A DNA stretch of 64,000 bases, taken from the NCBI GenBank assembly GCA_017397835.1, contig JAFQHV010000002.1:1-64000 (forward strand), in the 5' to 3' direction. Position numbers and translations under genes: made by a program. Source of the DNA: Oscillospiraceae bacterium (GTDB lineage: Bacteria; Bacillota; Clostridia; Oscillospirales; Oscillospiraceae). The first letter of the stretch is position 1; each line of letters starts with the position of its first letter. The notes beneath the pieces were generated by a model that saw nothing but the letters and a program-made list of their open reading frames with translations, did not search any database and was not told the DNA's origin. Positions 50,311 through 57,800 of this stretch are shown here, one piece after another.

Positions 50311-51354
50311 TCACCCGATTCCAGTCATAATGTGTATCAGCGGCAGCATCACGGACAACAGGATAATGCCCACCATCACGCAGGTGACCACCACCAGCAC
50401 TGGCTCCACCCGGGCAACTGCATTTTCAAGCTCCGCCTCGCCCCGCTCCAGCTGCCGCTCGGCGAGCTGTTCCATGACACGCTCGCCCTGCCCGCTGCGG
50501 ATGCCTGCGTCCAGAACCCGGCTTTGGGCTGCGGCAAGAAGACCACTCTCCCGCAGGGCTTGGGCAAGACCGTCTCCCTGTTCCACTCGCCCAAGACACT
50601 GCCTGCCTCGCCGGACAAGGCTCCCGTTGTCCGCAAGTGTCAGAGCCAGTTCCAGTGCCTGTTGCTGGGTCATGCCGCTGCCCATTCCCATGGCCAGCGC
50701 CTGCAAGAATCGGGCCACGGCGATCCTGCCGTTTACGCCCCTGTCTCCCCGCCAGGCACGCCACAGGGCGGCAAACCTTTGTCCAAACGCCGGCCACAGA
50801 CTGAACAAAATCAGTCCCACCGCCATCACCCCGACCAGTACACACAGCGCGGGCAAGGCCGCGCGCAGTGCCTGTCCCAGCCGCAGAAGTCCTCCGGCCA
50901 CACCGGCCAGCCGGCTGCCCAGTTGGGCGTAAACATCGTTGAACACAGGCAGCACCCACACGAGAAGCACCACCACCACCGCCAACATCACCGCCAGCAG
51001 AACAGCAGGATACAGCAGGGCCGCCCGCAGCCGCTCGTCCATCCGGGCCCGGCTGCGATAGTGCTCGCCCAGCGTCTGCAGGGTCTGTTCTGTCCGTCCC
51101 ACCTGCTCTCCGACGTTCAAAAGGCCACACAAATAGCCGGGAAAGCAGGCCTCAGCGGCAAACACCCTGCCCAGTCCAACCCCCTCATCCGCCCGGGCCG
51201 CCATGCGGTGCAGCAGGGCGCGGGTGTCCCTGTTCTGCTCATCCTGCGCCAGCAGGGTCAGCGCGTCCGCGCCGCCGATCCCCGCATGGTACAGGTGGGC
51301 AAGGGAGGTACACAACGTGCCCAGTTCTTCATTTGTCAGTTTGAGAACTTTCAT
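50311..51354 (-). CDS. pilC: Type IV pilus/type II secretion inner-membrane platform protein PilC
   Basis: A 347-residue GspF/PilC protein with two copies of the T2SSF domain: ELGTLCTSLAHLYHAGIGGA near the N terminus and GRIAVARFLQALAMGMGSGM in the second half, and three membrane helices (AALLYPAVLLAVMLAVVVVL, LPALCVLVGVMAVGLILFSL, LVVVTCVMVGIILLSVMLPL). It recruits the cytoplasmic ATPase and major subunits. ATG at 51354 has GAGGAGG. It is first in the pilus-like operon after an attenuator-type hairpin. Confidence 0.9.
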   Translation of the reverse strand: MKVLKLTNEELGTLCTSLAHLYHAGIGGADALTLLAQDEQNRDTRALLHRMAARADEGVGLGRVFAAEACFPGYLCGLLNVGEQVGRTEQTLQTLGEHYRSRARMDERLRAALLYPAVLLAVMLAVVVVLLVWVLPVFNDVYAQLGSRLAGVAGGLLRLGQALRAALPALCVLVGVMAVGLILFSLWPAFGQRFAALWRAWRGDRGVNGRIAVARFLQALAMGMGSGMTQQQALELALTLADNGSLVRRGRQCLGRVEQGDGLAQALRESGLLAAAQSRVLDAGIRSGQGERVMEQLAERQLERGEAELENAVARVEPVLVVVTCVMVGIILLSVMLPLIHIMTGIG

Positions 51355-51428
51355 AGTCCCTCCTCGTTTACAAAAGCGGACTTGCCGCACAGCTGCCGCA
51401 AGCCCGCTTCGGGCAATGCCTGCGCCAT
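51351..51428 (-). CDS. Possible 25-residue leader ORF coupled to pilC
   Basis: A short frame (MAQALPEAGLRQLCGKSAFV, then five residues) ends in TGA that overlaps the pilC ATG (ATGA), and its codons run through the hairpin at 51374-51414. It could be a leader peptide or the end of a lost gene. No ribosome-binding site is evident. Its reality is doubtful. Confidence 0.25.
   Translation of the reverse strand: MAQALPEAGLRQLCGKSAFVNEEGL
51374..51414 (-). terminator. Terminator or attenuator between transglutaminase and pilus genes
   Basis: Minus strand: AAGCGGGCTTGC and GGCAAGTCCGCTT pair with one bulge, followed by TTGT. With only 87 bases between the two genes and no separate pilC promoter seen, the pilus operon is probably read through it. 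Confidence 0.6.
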
Positions 51429-51441
51429 GCCGCGCAGATCA

Positions 51442-52428
51442 TCAGTAGAAGTATTTGGCGGTGTAATTCTTACCGTCACCGATATAGTCCATAATGGCCT
51501 GACTGCCCTTGCCGGAGGAGGCGAAGGTGGGGTCCATGCGCTGCCAGGCCCGACCGTCGAAGTAGATCGCGCCGTCCACCCAGCCGGTATCCTCCGACCA
51601 GACGCTGATCCAGGCGTGATACGCCGTGCCGGCGTATCCCACCACCAGTTTGCAGGGGATGCCCTGGCTGCGCAGCATACCGGTCATCAGGGCGGCATAG
51701 TCAAAGCAAATGCCGCTCTTTTTCTCCAGTACCTGATCCAGCACGGGCAGATAGCCGCTCTTCACCGTGGCGGCCAGCTCCCGGTCATAGGTCATCCCCT
51801 TGACCACATAGTCGTATACGGCGGCCACCTTTTCCAGGGGATCGGTCCGCTGCGCGGTCAGTTCCACCGCCTTGGCCACGGTATGGGGGGCCCCGTCAAA
51901 GTCCACATACTGGTTGGAGTGCAGAAATGGGGCAAATTCGTCCTTCAGTTCCACCTGCGTGGTCAGGGACAGCACAGCGGCATACTTGCTCCCCTCCACG
52001 TTCTTGTAGAGGGTGATCTGATATTTCCCATTCCCGTCGGACAGCGGGAATGCCGCCCAGGTCTGCGCTGTAAGGTTATATGTATAGGTGGTGGTTGGCC
52101 CCTTGACCTGTGCTTTCAGCCGCAGCTGGGTGGGCTGGGTATAACACACCATAACATATCCGTCGGCTGTGTTGGAGTAGTCGATGGCCCCATTGTCGTT
52201 GCTCTTGACCAGCATCCCGGAGGCAACTGCAGTGGTGGTAACCGGCAGCGCCGCAGGGGCCTCCGCCAGGGCTACCGCCTCGTCCTCCAGTTCAACGGCA
52301 GCCACAGGGTCAACCTCTGCCGCCACATATCCCTGCGTGGTTTCGGCACAACCGGCCAGAACACCCCACAGCATCACAGCGGCCAAAAGAGCGGCCAGAA
52401 CCCGCTTATTGTTCCTGTTCTCACCCAC
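51442..52428 (-). CDS. Transglutaminase-domain lipoprotein
   Basis: A 328-residue lipoprotein: signal with lipobox LAGC near residue 27, an N-terminal beta-sandwich domain, and a transglutaminase-like core with the Cys-His-Asp triad (SGICFDYAALMTGMLRSQGI, GTAYHAWISVW, WQRMDPTFASS). The family includes proteases and cross-linking enzymes; the exact reaction cannot be read. Promoter TTTACC-17-TACAAT (52493-52521) precedes it. GTG start with GAGGTGAAC. Its neighbours are surface and pilus genes, so a role in wall or pilus processing is inferred. Confidence 0.83.
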   Translation of the reverse strand: MGENRNNKRVLAALLAAVMLWGVLAGCAETTQGYVAAEVDPVAAVELEDEAVALAEAPAALPVTTTAVASGMLVKSNDNGAIDYSNTADGYVMVCYTQPTQLRLKAQVKGPTTTYTYNLTAQTWAAFPLSDGNGKYQITLYKNVEGSKYAAVLSLTTQVELKDEFAPFLHSNQYVDFDGAPHTVAKAVELTAQRTDPLEKVAAVYDYVVKGMTYDRELAATVKSGYLPVLDQVLEKKSGICFDYAALMTGMLRSQGIPCKLVVGYAGTAYHAWISVWSEDTGWVDGAIYFDGRAWQRMDPTFASSGKGSQAIMDYIGDGKNYTAKYFY

Positions 52429-52492
52429 AGTTGTTCACCTCATTCTTTCAGGCAGACAGCTCCGGCAGGGAATACCCCCTGTTTCCGCCTTA

Positions 52493-52521
52493 ATTGTAGC
52501 ATTTTTTGTCGTTCCGGTAAA
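52493..52521 (-). promoter_or_regulatory. Sigma-A promoter for the transglutaminase lipoprotein
   Basis: Minus strand: TTTACC, 17-base spacer, TACAAT. It is divergent from the BTAD regulator promoter and probably also drives the pilus operon. Confidence 0.55.
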
Positions 52522-52540
52522 GGTTTTATTGTTTTCGCTC

Positions 52541-52570
52541 TTGAAAGAGCAGCATCTCTTCTGTTATGAT
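52541..52570 (+). promoter_or_regulatory. Sigma-A promoter for the BTAD regulator
   Basis: Plus strand: TTGAAA, 18-base spacer, TATGAT (or TTATGA at 17). Confidence 0.5.
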
Positions 52571-52616
52571 GATTATATAGGACGGCTTTGACCTGTCAGG
52601 AGGGGAGGCACGCATC

Positions 52617-53825
52617 ATGTCGGATATTCTTACCGTCAAAATGCTTGGCGGTTTCTCCATCGAGCGAAACGGAAACCGCGTGGACGACCACAGCAACCGT
52701 ATGCGCAAGGTTTGGCTGCTGCTGGCCTATCTGATATACTCCCGCAACAGCCGCGTGACTCAAGACAGCCTGATCTCTCTGCTGTGCGGCTCCGGCAGTG
52801 ACGATGCCGCCGATCCCAGCGGGCGCATCAAAGCCATGTTCTACCGGGCCCGCACCATGCTCAATCAGCTGGACGCGGATGCCGGCCACCAACTCATCCG
52901 GCACAAGGGCGGCAGCTACAGCTGGAACACCGACGTGCCCCTGTGGCTGGATGTGGAGGAATTTGACCGACTGTGCAGTACCGCCGCAGAGACCGCAGAC
53001 GATACTCTGCGCCTTGAGCTGTATGAGCAAGCTCTCTCCATCTACGGCGGAGACTTCTTGCCCAAGCTGGCCACGGAACCGTGGGTCATGCCCATCAACA
53101 CCTATTATCACCAGATGTACCTCTCCGCGGTACAGCAGACACTGAACCTTTTGGAGAAACTTGACCGCTGGACCGATGCCGCTGCTCTGTGCGAACAGGC
53201 CCTGTCCATCGAACCCTACAGCGAGGACCTCTATCAGCATCTTATGCGCAGCCGCATCGCTCTGGATGACCGCGCAGGCGCCCTCACCGCCTATGAAGAG
53301 ATGAGCGAGCTGCTCTTTTCCAACTTCGGCGTGATGCCCTCGGAAGAAAGCCGTCAGCTCTATCGGGATGCCGCCCGCGAAACAGGGGGCGCCACGGTCC
53401 CGGCCGGAACGGTGCGCGAAATGCTCAAAGAGCCGGCAGGCGCCAAGGGTGCCATGCTGTGCGAATACGACTTTTTCAAGCTGCTTTATCAAGTGCAGGC
53501 CCGCAGCATCGTGCGCAGCGGCGACACCGTCCACATCGCTCTGCTCTCCCTGCACGGATACGGCAAAAAGGAGCTTGCCCGCCGCAGCCTGGACACCGCC
53601 ATGGACAATCTGCAGGACACCATCATCCACAGCCTGCGTCAGGGCGACATCGTAACCAAGTGCAGCGTGTCCCAGTTCATCATCATGCTGCCTCAGGCCA
53701 ACTATGAAAACAGCTGCACCGTCTGCCGGCGCATCATTCGCGCCTTCGGTCGGCAATATCCTCACTCCCCGGCCTCCATTCAGTTCAGCGTTCAGCCGCT
53801 GGAGCCGACGGTTCCGGTGCCGTAA
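52617..53825 (+). CDS. BTAD/SARP-type regulator with degenerate GGDEF domain
   Basis: A 402-residue regulator. Residues 1-105 are an OmpR-type winged helix (LTVKMLGGFSIERNGNRVDD, VWLLLAYLIYSRNSRVTQDS, HKGGSYSW). Residues 110-255 are a bacterial transcriptional activator domain of TPR-like helices (LYEQALSIYGGDFLP, CEQALSIEPYSEDLYQHLMR). Residues about 300-390 align by eye with a GGDEF domain: HIALLSLHG for the metal strand and VTKCSVSQFIIML in place of IGGDEF, so it cannot make c-di-GMP but could bind a ligand. It stands next to c-di-GMP-linked surface genes. Target sites are proposed at 54673-54706 and 59788-59821. Its 3' end overlaps the sortase gene's 3' end by 41 bases. Confidence 0.85.
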   Translation: MSDILTVKMLGGFSIERNGNRVDDHSNRMRKVWLLLAYLIYSRNSRVTQDSLISLLCGSGSDDAADPSGRIKAMFYRARTMLNQLDADAGHQLIRHKGGSYSWNTDVPLWLDVEEFDRLCSTAAETADDTLRLELYEQALSIYGGDFLPKLATEPWVMPINTYYHQMYLSAVQQTLNLLEKLDRWTDAAALCEQALSIEPYSEDLYQHLMRSRIALDDRAGALTAYEEMSELLFSNFGVMPSEESRQLYRDAARETGGATVPAGTVREMLKEPAGAKGAMLCEYDFFKLLYQVQARSIVRSGDTVHIALLSLHGYGKKELARRSLDTAMDNLQDTIIHSLRQGDIVTKCSVSQFIIMLPQANYENSCTVCRRIIRAFGRQYPHSPASIQFSVQPLEPTVPVP

Positions 53826-54630
53826 ACGTGCCGGTCAGCACCCCCTGCACCACCCAGCGGTGATCGTATCCATTCCCGGTACAGGTGGACAGGGTGATCA
53901 CGCTGTCCTCCACCGTTGGGACAATTTCTGTTTCAATGACCGAGCGCCGGGCGCTGTAATCCAAAAAGGCCTGCTTCTTTTCCGGCGTGTTTACATCCAG
54001 GCGGTAGGTGTAGCCCACCACCTCCGCCTCAAAGGCGGCGAAGATCTCGTAGCGGCGCACGCCGCTGTCATCTATGATATAAATATAGGGATTTGCTTCA
54101 TAATGGCTCTGTGTTCGGTATTGTCTGAGCGACCCGAACATGGAGCCGTTTTTCATGTTGTGAGCGTAGACGATGGTGTTGAAATCGCTGAAGTCCGAAC
54201 TCACCTTGCACTCCAGAAAAACGGACCCGGCGGCGTTGCGTTTCCCCTGCCAGGTGTGGTTGAGATAATACTGGTTATCCTCCCCCTGCAGGAAGGGATA
54301 GTCCAACTGGGTGCCCGGAATGCTGATCCATCCCAGTACGTCGGTGTTGGTCTGCCGCAGACCTGCCAGATTCACATCCCACAGATAGGCCGCCTGCTCC
54401 TCCAGCGGTCTTTGCTCCGGCTGCTCCGACTCCGGCGGCAGCGGATCCAGAGGGGTCTGCACTTCAGGCAGCCGGGTCTGCTCCGGCTGAAAAAGCCCTG
54501 CGGTCTGGCGGGCCTGTTCCCGGCTTTGCTGCGTCTGCCGGTAGTCTCCCGCCTGCCGCAGCAGCAGCGCGCCGCTGGCCACAAAGACCACGGCCAGCAC
54601 GAGCATCAGCACTTTGCGCATATTCCCCAC
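53785..54630 (-). CDS. srtB: Class B sortase
   Basis: A 281-residue membrane-anchored cysteine transpeptidase: N-terminal helix (VLMLVLAVVFVASGALLLRQ), a charged spacer, then the sortase barrel with VLGWISIPGTQLDYPFLQG, TIVYAHNMKNGSMFGSL (catalytic His) and VITLSTCTGNGYDHRWVVQG (catalytic Cys; Arg in HRWVV). TLSTC and the SrtB-type YAHNM loop place it in class B. It joins surface proteins to the wall; the adhesin at 54814 is the obvious substrate. The GTG at 54630 has AAGGAGG at good spacing. A SARP-type promoter lies at 54673-54706. Confidence 0.92.
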   Translation of the reverse strand: MGNMRKVLMLVLAVVFVASGALLLRQAGDYRQTQQSREQARQTAGLFQPEQTRLPEVQTPLDPLPPESEQPEQRPLEEQAAYLWDVNLAGLRQTNTDVLGWISIPGTQLDYPFLQGEDNQYYLNHTWQGKRNAAGSVFLECKVSSDFSDFNTIVYAHNMKNGSMFGSLRQYRTQSHYEANPYIYIIDDSGVRRYEIFAAFEAEVVGYTYRLDVNTPEKKQAFLDYSARRSVIETEIVPTVEDSVITLSTCTGNGYDHRWVVQGVLTGTFTAPEPSAPAAER

Positions 54631-54672
54631 GGCGCAGACCTCCTTTCATACTCCCCTTCAGATTACACCGTC

Positions 54673-54706
54673 AGCATAGCACAGCCCGGTTACAAATCCG
54701 GTTATA
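54673..54706 (-). promoter_or_regulatory. Direct-repeat activator site plus -10, sortase promoter
   Basis: Minus strand: TATAACC (54700-54706), 5 bases, TGTAACC (54688-54694), 9 bases, TATGCT (-10, 54673-54678; extended by TG upstream). There is no -35 box. The layout is identical to that at 59788-59821. Tandem direct repeats just upstream of the -10 are how SARP/BTAD activators bind. Confidence 0.65.
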
Positions 54707-54749
54707 TTTTTCTTGTCCGCATTCAAAAGTTGGTTTTCTTTGTAATGGG

Positions 54750-54775
54750 ACACCCCCGAGTATACTCGGGGGTGT
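54750..54775. terminator. Palindrome after the adhesin gene
   Basis: A perfect palindrome (ACACCCCCGAGTA and its complement) 38 bases after the adhesin stop. No clear T run follows, so it may be a weak terminator or an RNA-stabilising hairpin. Confidence 0.5.
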
Positions 54776-54813
54776 TCCTGCGCTTATTCGTTTGTTCGGT
54801 CAAAGTCCTTGAC

Positions 54814-57800
54814 TCAGACGGTCCGATGCTTTTTGTCTTCCACTGCCAGCCAGGCCAGGCCAATACCGGACAGCAGAGCCAAAGTCACGTACAGACCCAG
54901 CTTATCGTCGGTCTTGGGTACATCAGCCAAAGGCACTTCCTCATCGGGAATGTCCACAGGTGGCTCGGGCAGATCGGGCTCATCAATCAGGGGAACGTCG
55001 TCATCGGGAATATCGATGGGTGCGTCGGGTTCCACGGGATCGGGATCCGGAGTCACAGGGTCGGGGTCGGGAGTGACGGGATCGGGATCCGGGGTCACAG
55101 GGTCGGGATCGGGAGTGACGGGATCGGGATCCGGGGTCACAGGGTCGGGGTCGGGAGTGACGGGGTCAGGATCCGGGGTCACAGGGTCGGGATCGGGAGT
55201 GACGGAAGGCCGGTAGGGCGCGCGCCTGGAGTAGGTGTTGGTAATGGTGATTTCCGCGGCCTCGTTGGCGGTCACTTCCACCTCACCCTCGCCGGTAGTG
55301 CTCAGGCGATAGCCGGACACGGCGGCATTTTCCTCGGTGACGGTGTATTTACCGGGATTCAGTCCGTTCAGGGTGTAGCTGCCGTCGGTAAAATCGGCGT
55401 AGGGGACGACCTGTTCGAAGGAGTCAGGGCCAACGACCCGGAAAGCCAACCCGCTGGTGGTGACCGTCCTGCCGGCGAACACTTTGTTGATGGTCAGAGC
55501 GCCGGTTCCGTCATCATAGGTATTGGTGTACAGGGCGTCCTCGCCCAGAGACAGATGGATCACGCTGCTGCCGCCGGCAAATGCGGCGGTCACTTCGGTT
55601 TCTCCGTCATGGAGGACGGACACCTTGTTTACCGCGTACTCCCAGCCAAGACCGACCTGCGTAAATCTCAGCTGCACCAGAATGGTATAGGCCGTGGGGT
55701 CGTAGGTCATGCCCTCAACGCCGCCGGCCACCTCGGTCAGCGTGTAGACGAAGCTGCCGGGAATGGTGGCATCGGGTTCATCTTCCCAATTTTTCAGATC
55801 CTTGACGAAAGGAACGGCAAACTCAACCTTGCCGGAACCATCGTTTCTGGCGGTGTAGGTGTGCTTGATGCCGTTGGCATTTTCGCCCAAATAGATGCTG
55901 CCAGAGCCATCGTTGAACCGGGTCGTGTCCGTCAGCTCGAACGTGAAGTCGTTGGCGGACAAAGTATAGGGATCCCCAGCCACAGCCTTGTCAAAGGTGA
56001 GGACGAATTGGCCTTCCCACTCTTCCATAACGGGGGGAGGGGGCGGCGCCTTTTTGGTCCAAGCACCGGTGATGACCACCGCCTTAGCGGGCATAGTAAA
56101 ATCTTCCTTGTCCCAGCCGGAGAAGGTATAGCCTTCTACCCAGGGCTCGTCGGCCACGGTGACCGCGGCGCCGGCCTCATAGGAGACGGCAGCAGGCAGT
56201 TCAGGGGCGTCCTTGGGAACGTCGCCGGTGTACTCATAGGATACGGGATACTTGGGTTCGGGGTCCTTTTCCCAGGTACCGGTAATGACCACGGCCTCGG
56301 CGGGCATGGCGAAGTCGTCCTTGTCCCAGCCGGAGAAAGTGTAGCCTTCCAGCGTGGGGGCATCGGCCACGGTAACGGTGCTACCAGCCACGTACTCGGC
56401 GGTGGCGGGCAGTTCAGGCGCTCCAGCAGGAACGTCGCCAGTGTACTCGTAGCTGACGGGGTACGTGGGGTCGGGCAGTTTGGTCCAGCTACCGGTGATG
56501 ATCACGTCTTCGGCGGGCATGGTAAAGTCTTCCTTGTCCCAGCCGGAGAACTCGTAACCGGGCAGCTCGGGTTCATCGGCCACGATGACCGCGGCACCTT
56601 CCAGATACGCAACTGTCTTAGGCAGAGCAGGGGCGTTCTCAGGAGCCTCGCCGGTGTACTCATAGCTCACGAGGTACTTGGGCAGGGCGGTCCAGGAACC
56701 CTTGATGATGACATCCTCAGCGGGCATGGTGAAGTCGCCCTTGTCCCAGCCAGAGAATGCGTAACCTTCCAGGGCAGGCTCACCGGCCACGGCGACCGCC
56801 TCACCGGCCTCGTACTGTTTGGCCTCAGGCAGCGCGGGCGCGCCCTCGGGGATCTCGCCCTCGTACTGATAGACCACATTGTATTTGTTGGGAGGGATAA
56901 TGGTCCAGGAACCGCGGATGACCACGTTTTCGGCAGGCATTTCGAAGTTTTCTTTATCCCAGCCGGAGAAGACATAGCCCTCCAGATAGGCGTCGGTAGC
57001 CACGGTGACCGCGTCACCCGCCTCGTATTCCGCCGTACCGGGCAGGGCGGGGGCATTCTCGGGAACATCGCCGGTGTACTCATAAGTCACGGTGTACTTG
57101 GGAATGGCGGTCCAGGAACCATGGATGACCACGTCCTCGGCAGGCATCGCAAAGTCGACCTTATCCCAACCGGAGAAGGTGTAGCCTTCCAGCGCGGGCT
57201 CGTCAGCCACAACGACCGCGGCACCGGCCTCGTACTCCTCGGCACCGGGCAGGGCAGGAGCATCGGCAGGAATCTCGCCGGTGTACTCGTAGGTCACAGA
57301 ATACTTGGGGATCGCGATCCAGAAGCCGGTGATGATCACGGCCTCGGCGGGCATGGCGAAGTCGTCCTTGTCCCAGCCGGAGAAAATGTAACCCTCCAGC
57401 GCGGGCTCGTCAGCCACAGCCACAGCAGTGCCAAAGGCATACTCGGCAGCCTCGGGCAGTTCAGGAGCGTTCTCGGGAATTTCGCCGGTATATTCGTAGC
57501 TCACGGGATAGAGGATCTGGCTGTAAACGTAGGTAACAGTGGTGTCGGCGGTGATGGTGCCGCTAACGGGATCACTGTCCTCAGCCAAAGCCTTGAACTC
57601 ATAATGCTCGATTTCTTTCTGCTCGGTCTCATAGTCCTTGCCGTACAGGACATCCGTCTCCACGATCCGCTCGGCGATGTCCGCACCCTGCTCATCCACA
57701 TAGTTGACGATCAGATCGAATCGGGGCAGGATGCCGCGGATGTCGGGGACATTGAATTCGGCCTCGACGGGGGTCCCAGCCTCGCCCACGGTGTAGTCCA

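Noticed and set aside
51355..51441. A c-di-GMP riboswitch in front of the pilus operon
   Set aside because: I looked for GGGACGCAAAG-like and type II aptamer features, as c-di-GMP often controls pili, and found only the attenuator-type hairpin.
55030..55206. Possible CRISPR array (regular short repeats)
   Set aside because: The 21-base units are contiguous without spacers, stay in frame and encode PDPDPVT in the wall-spanning region of the adhesin.
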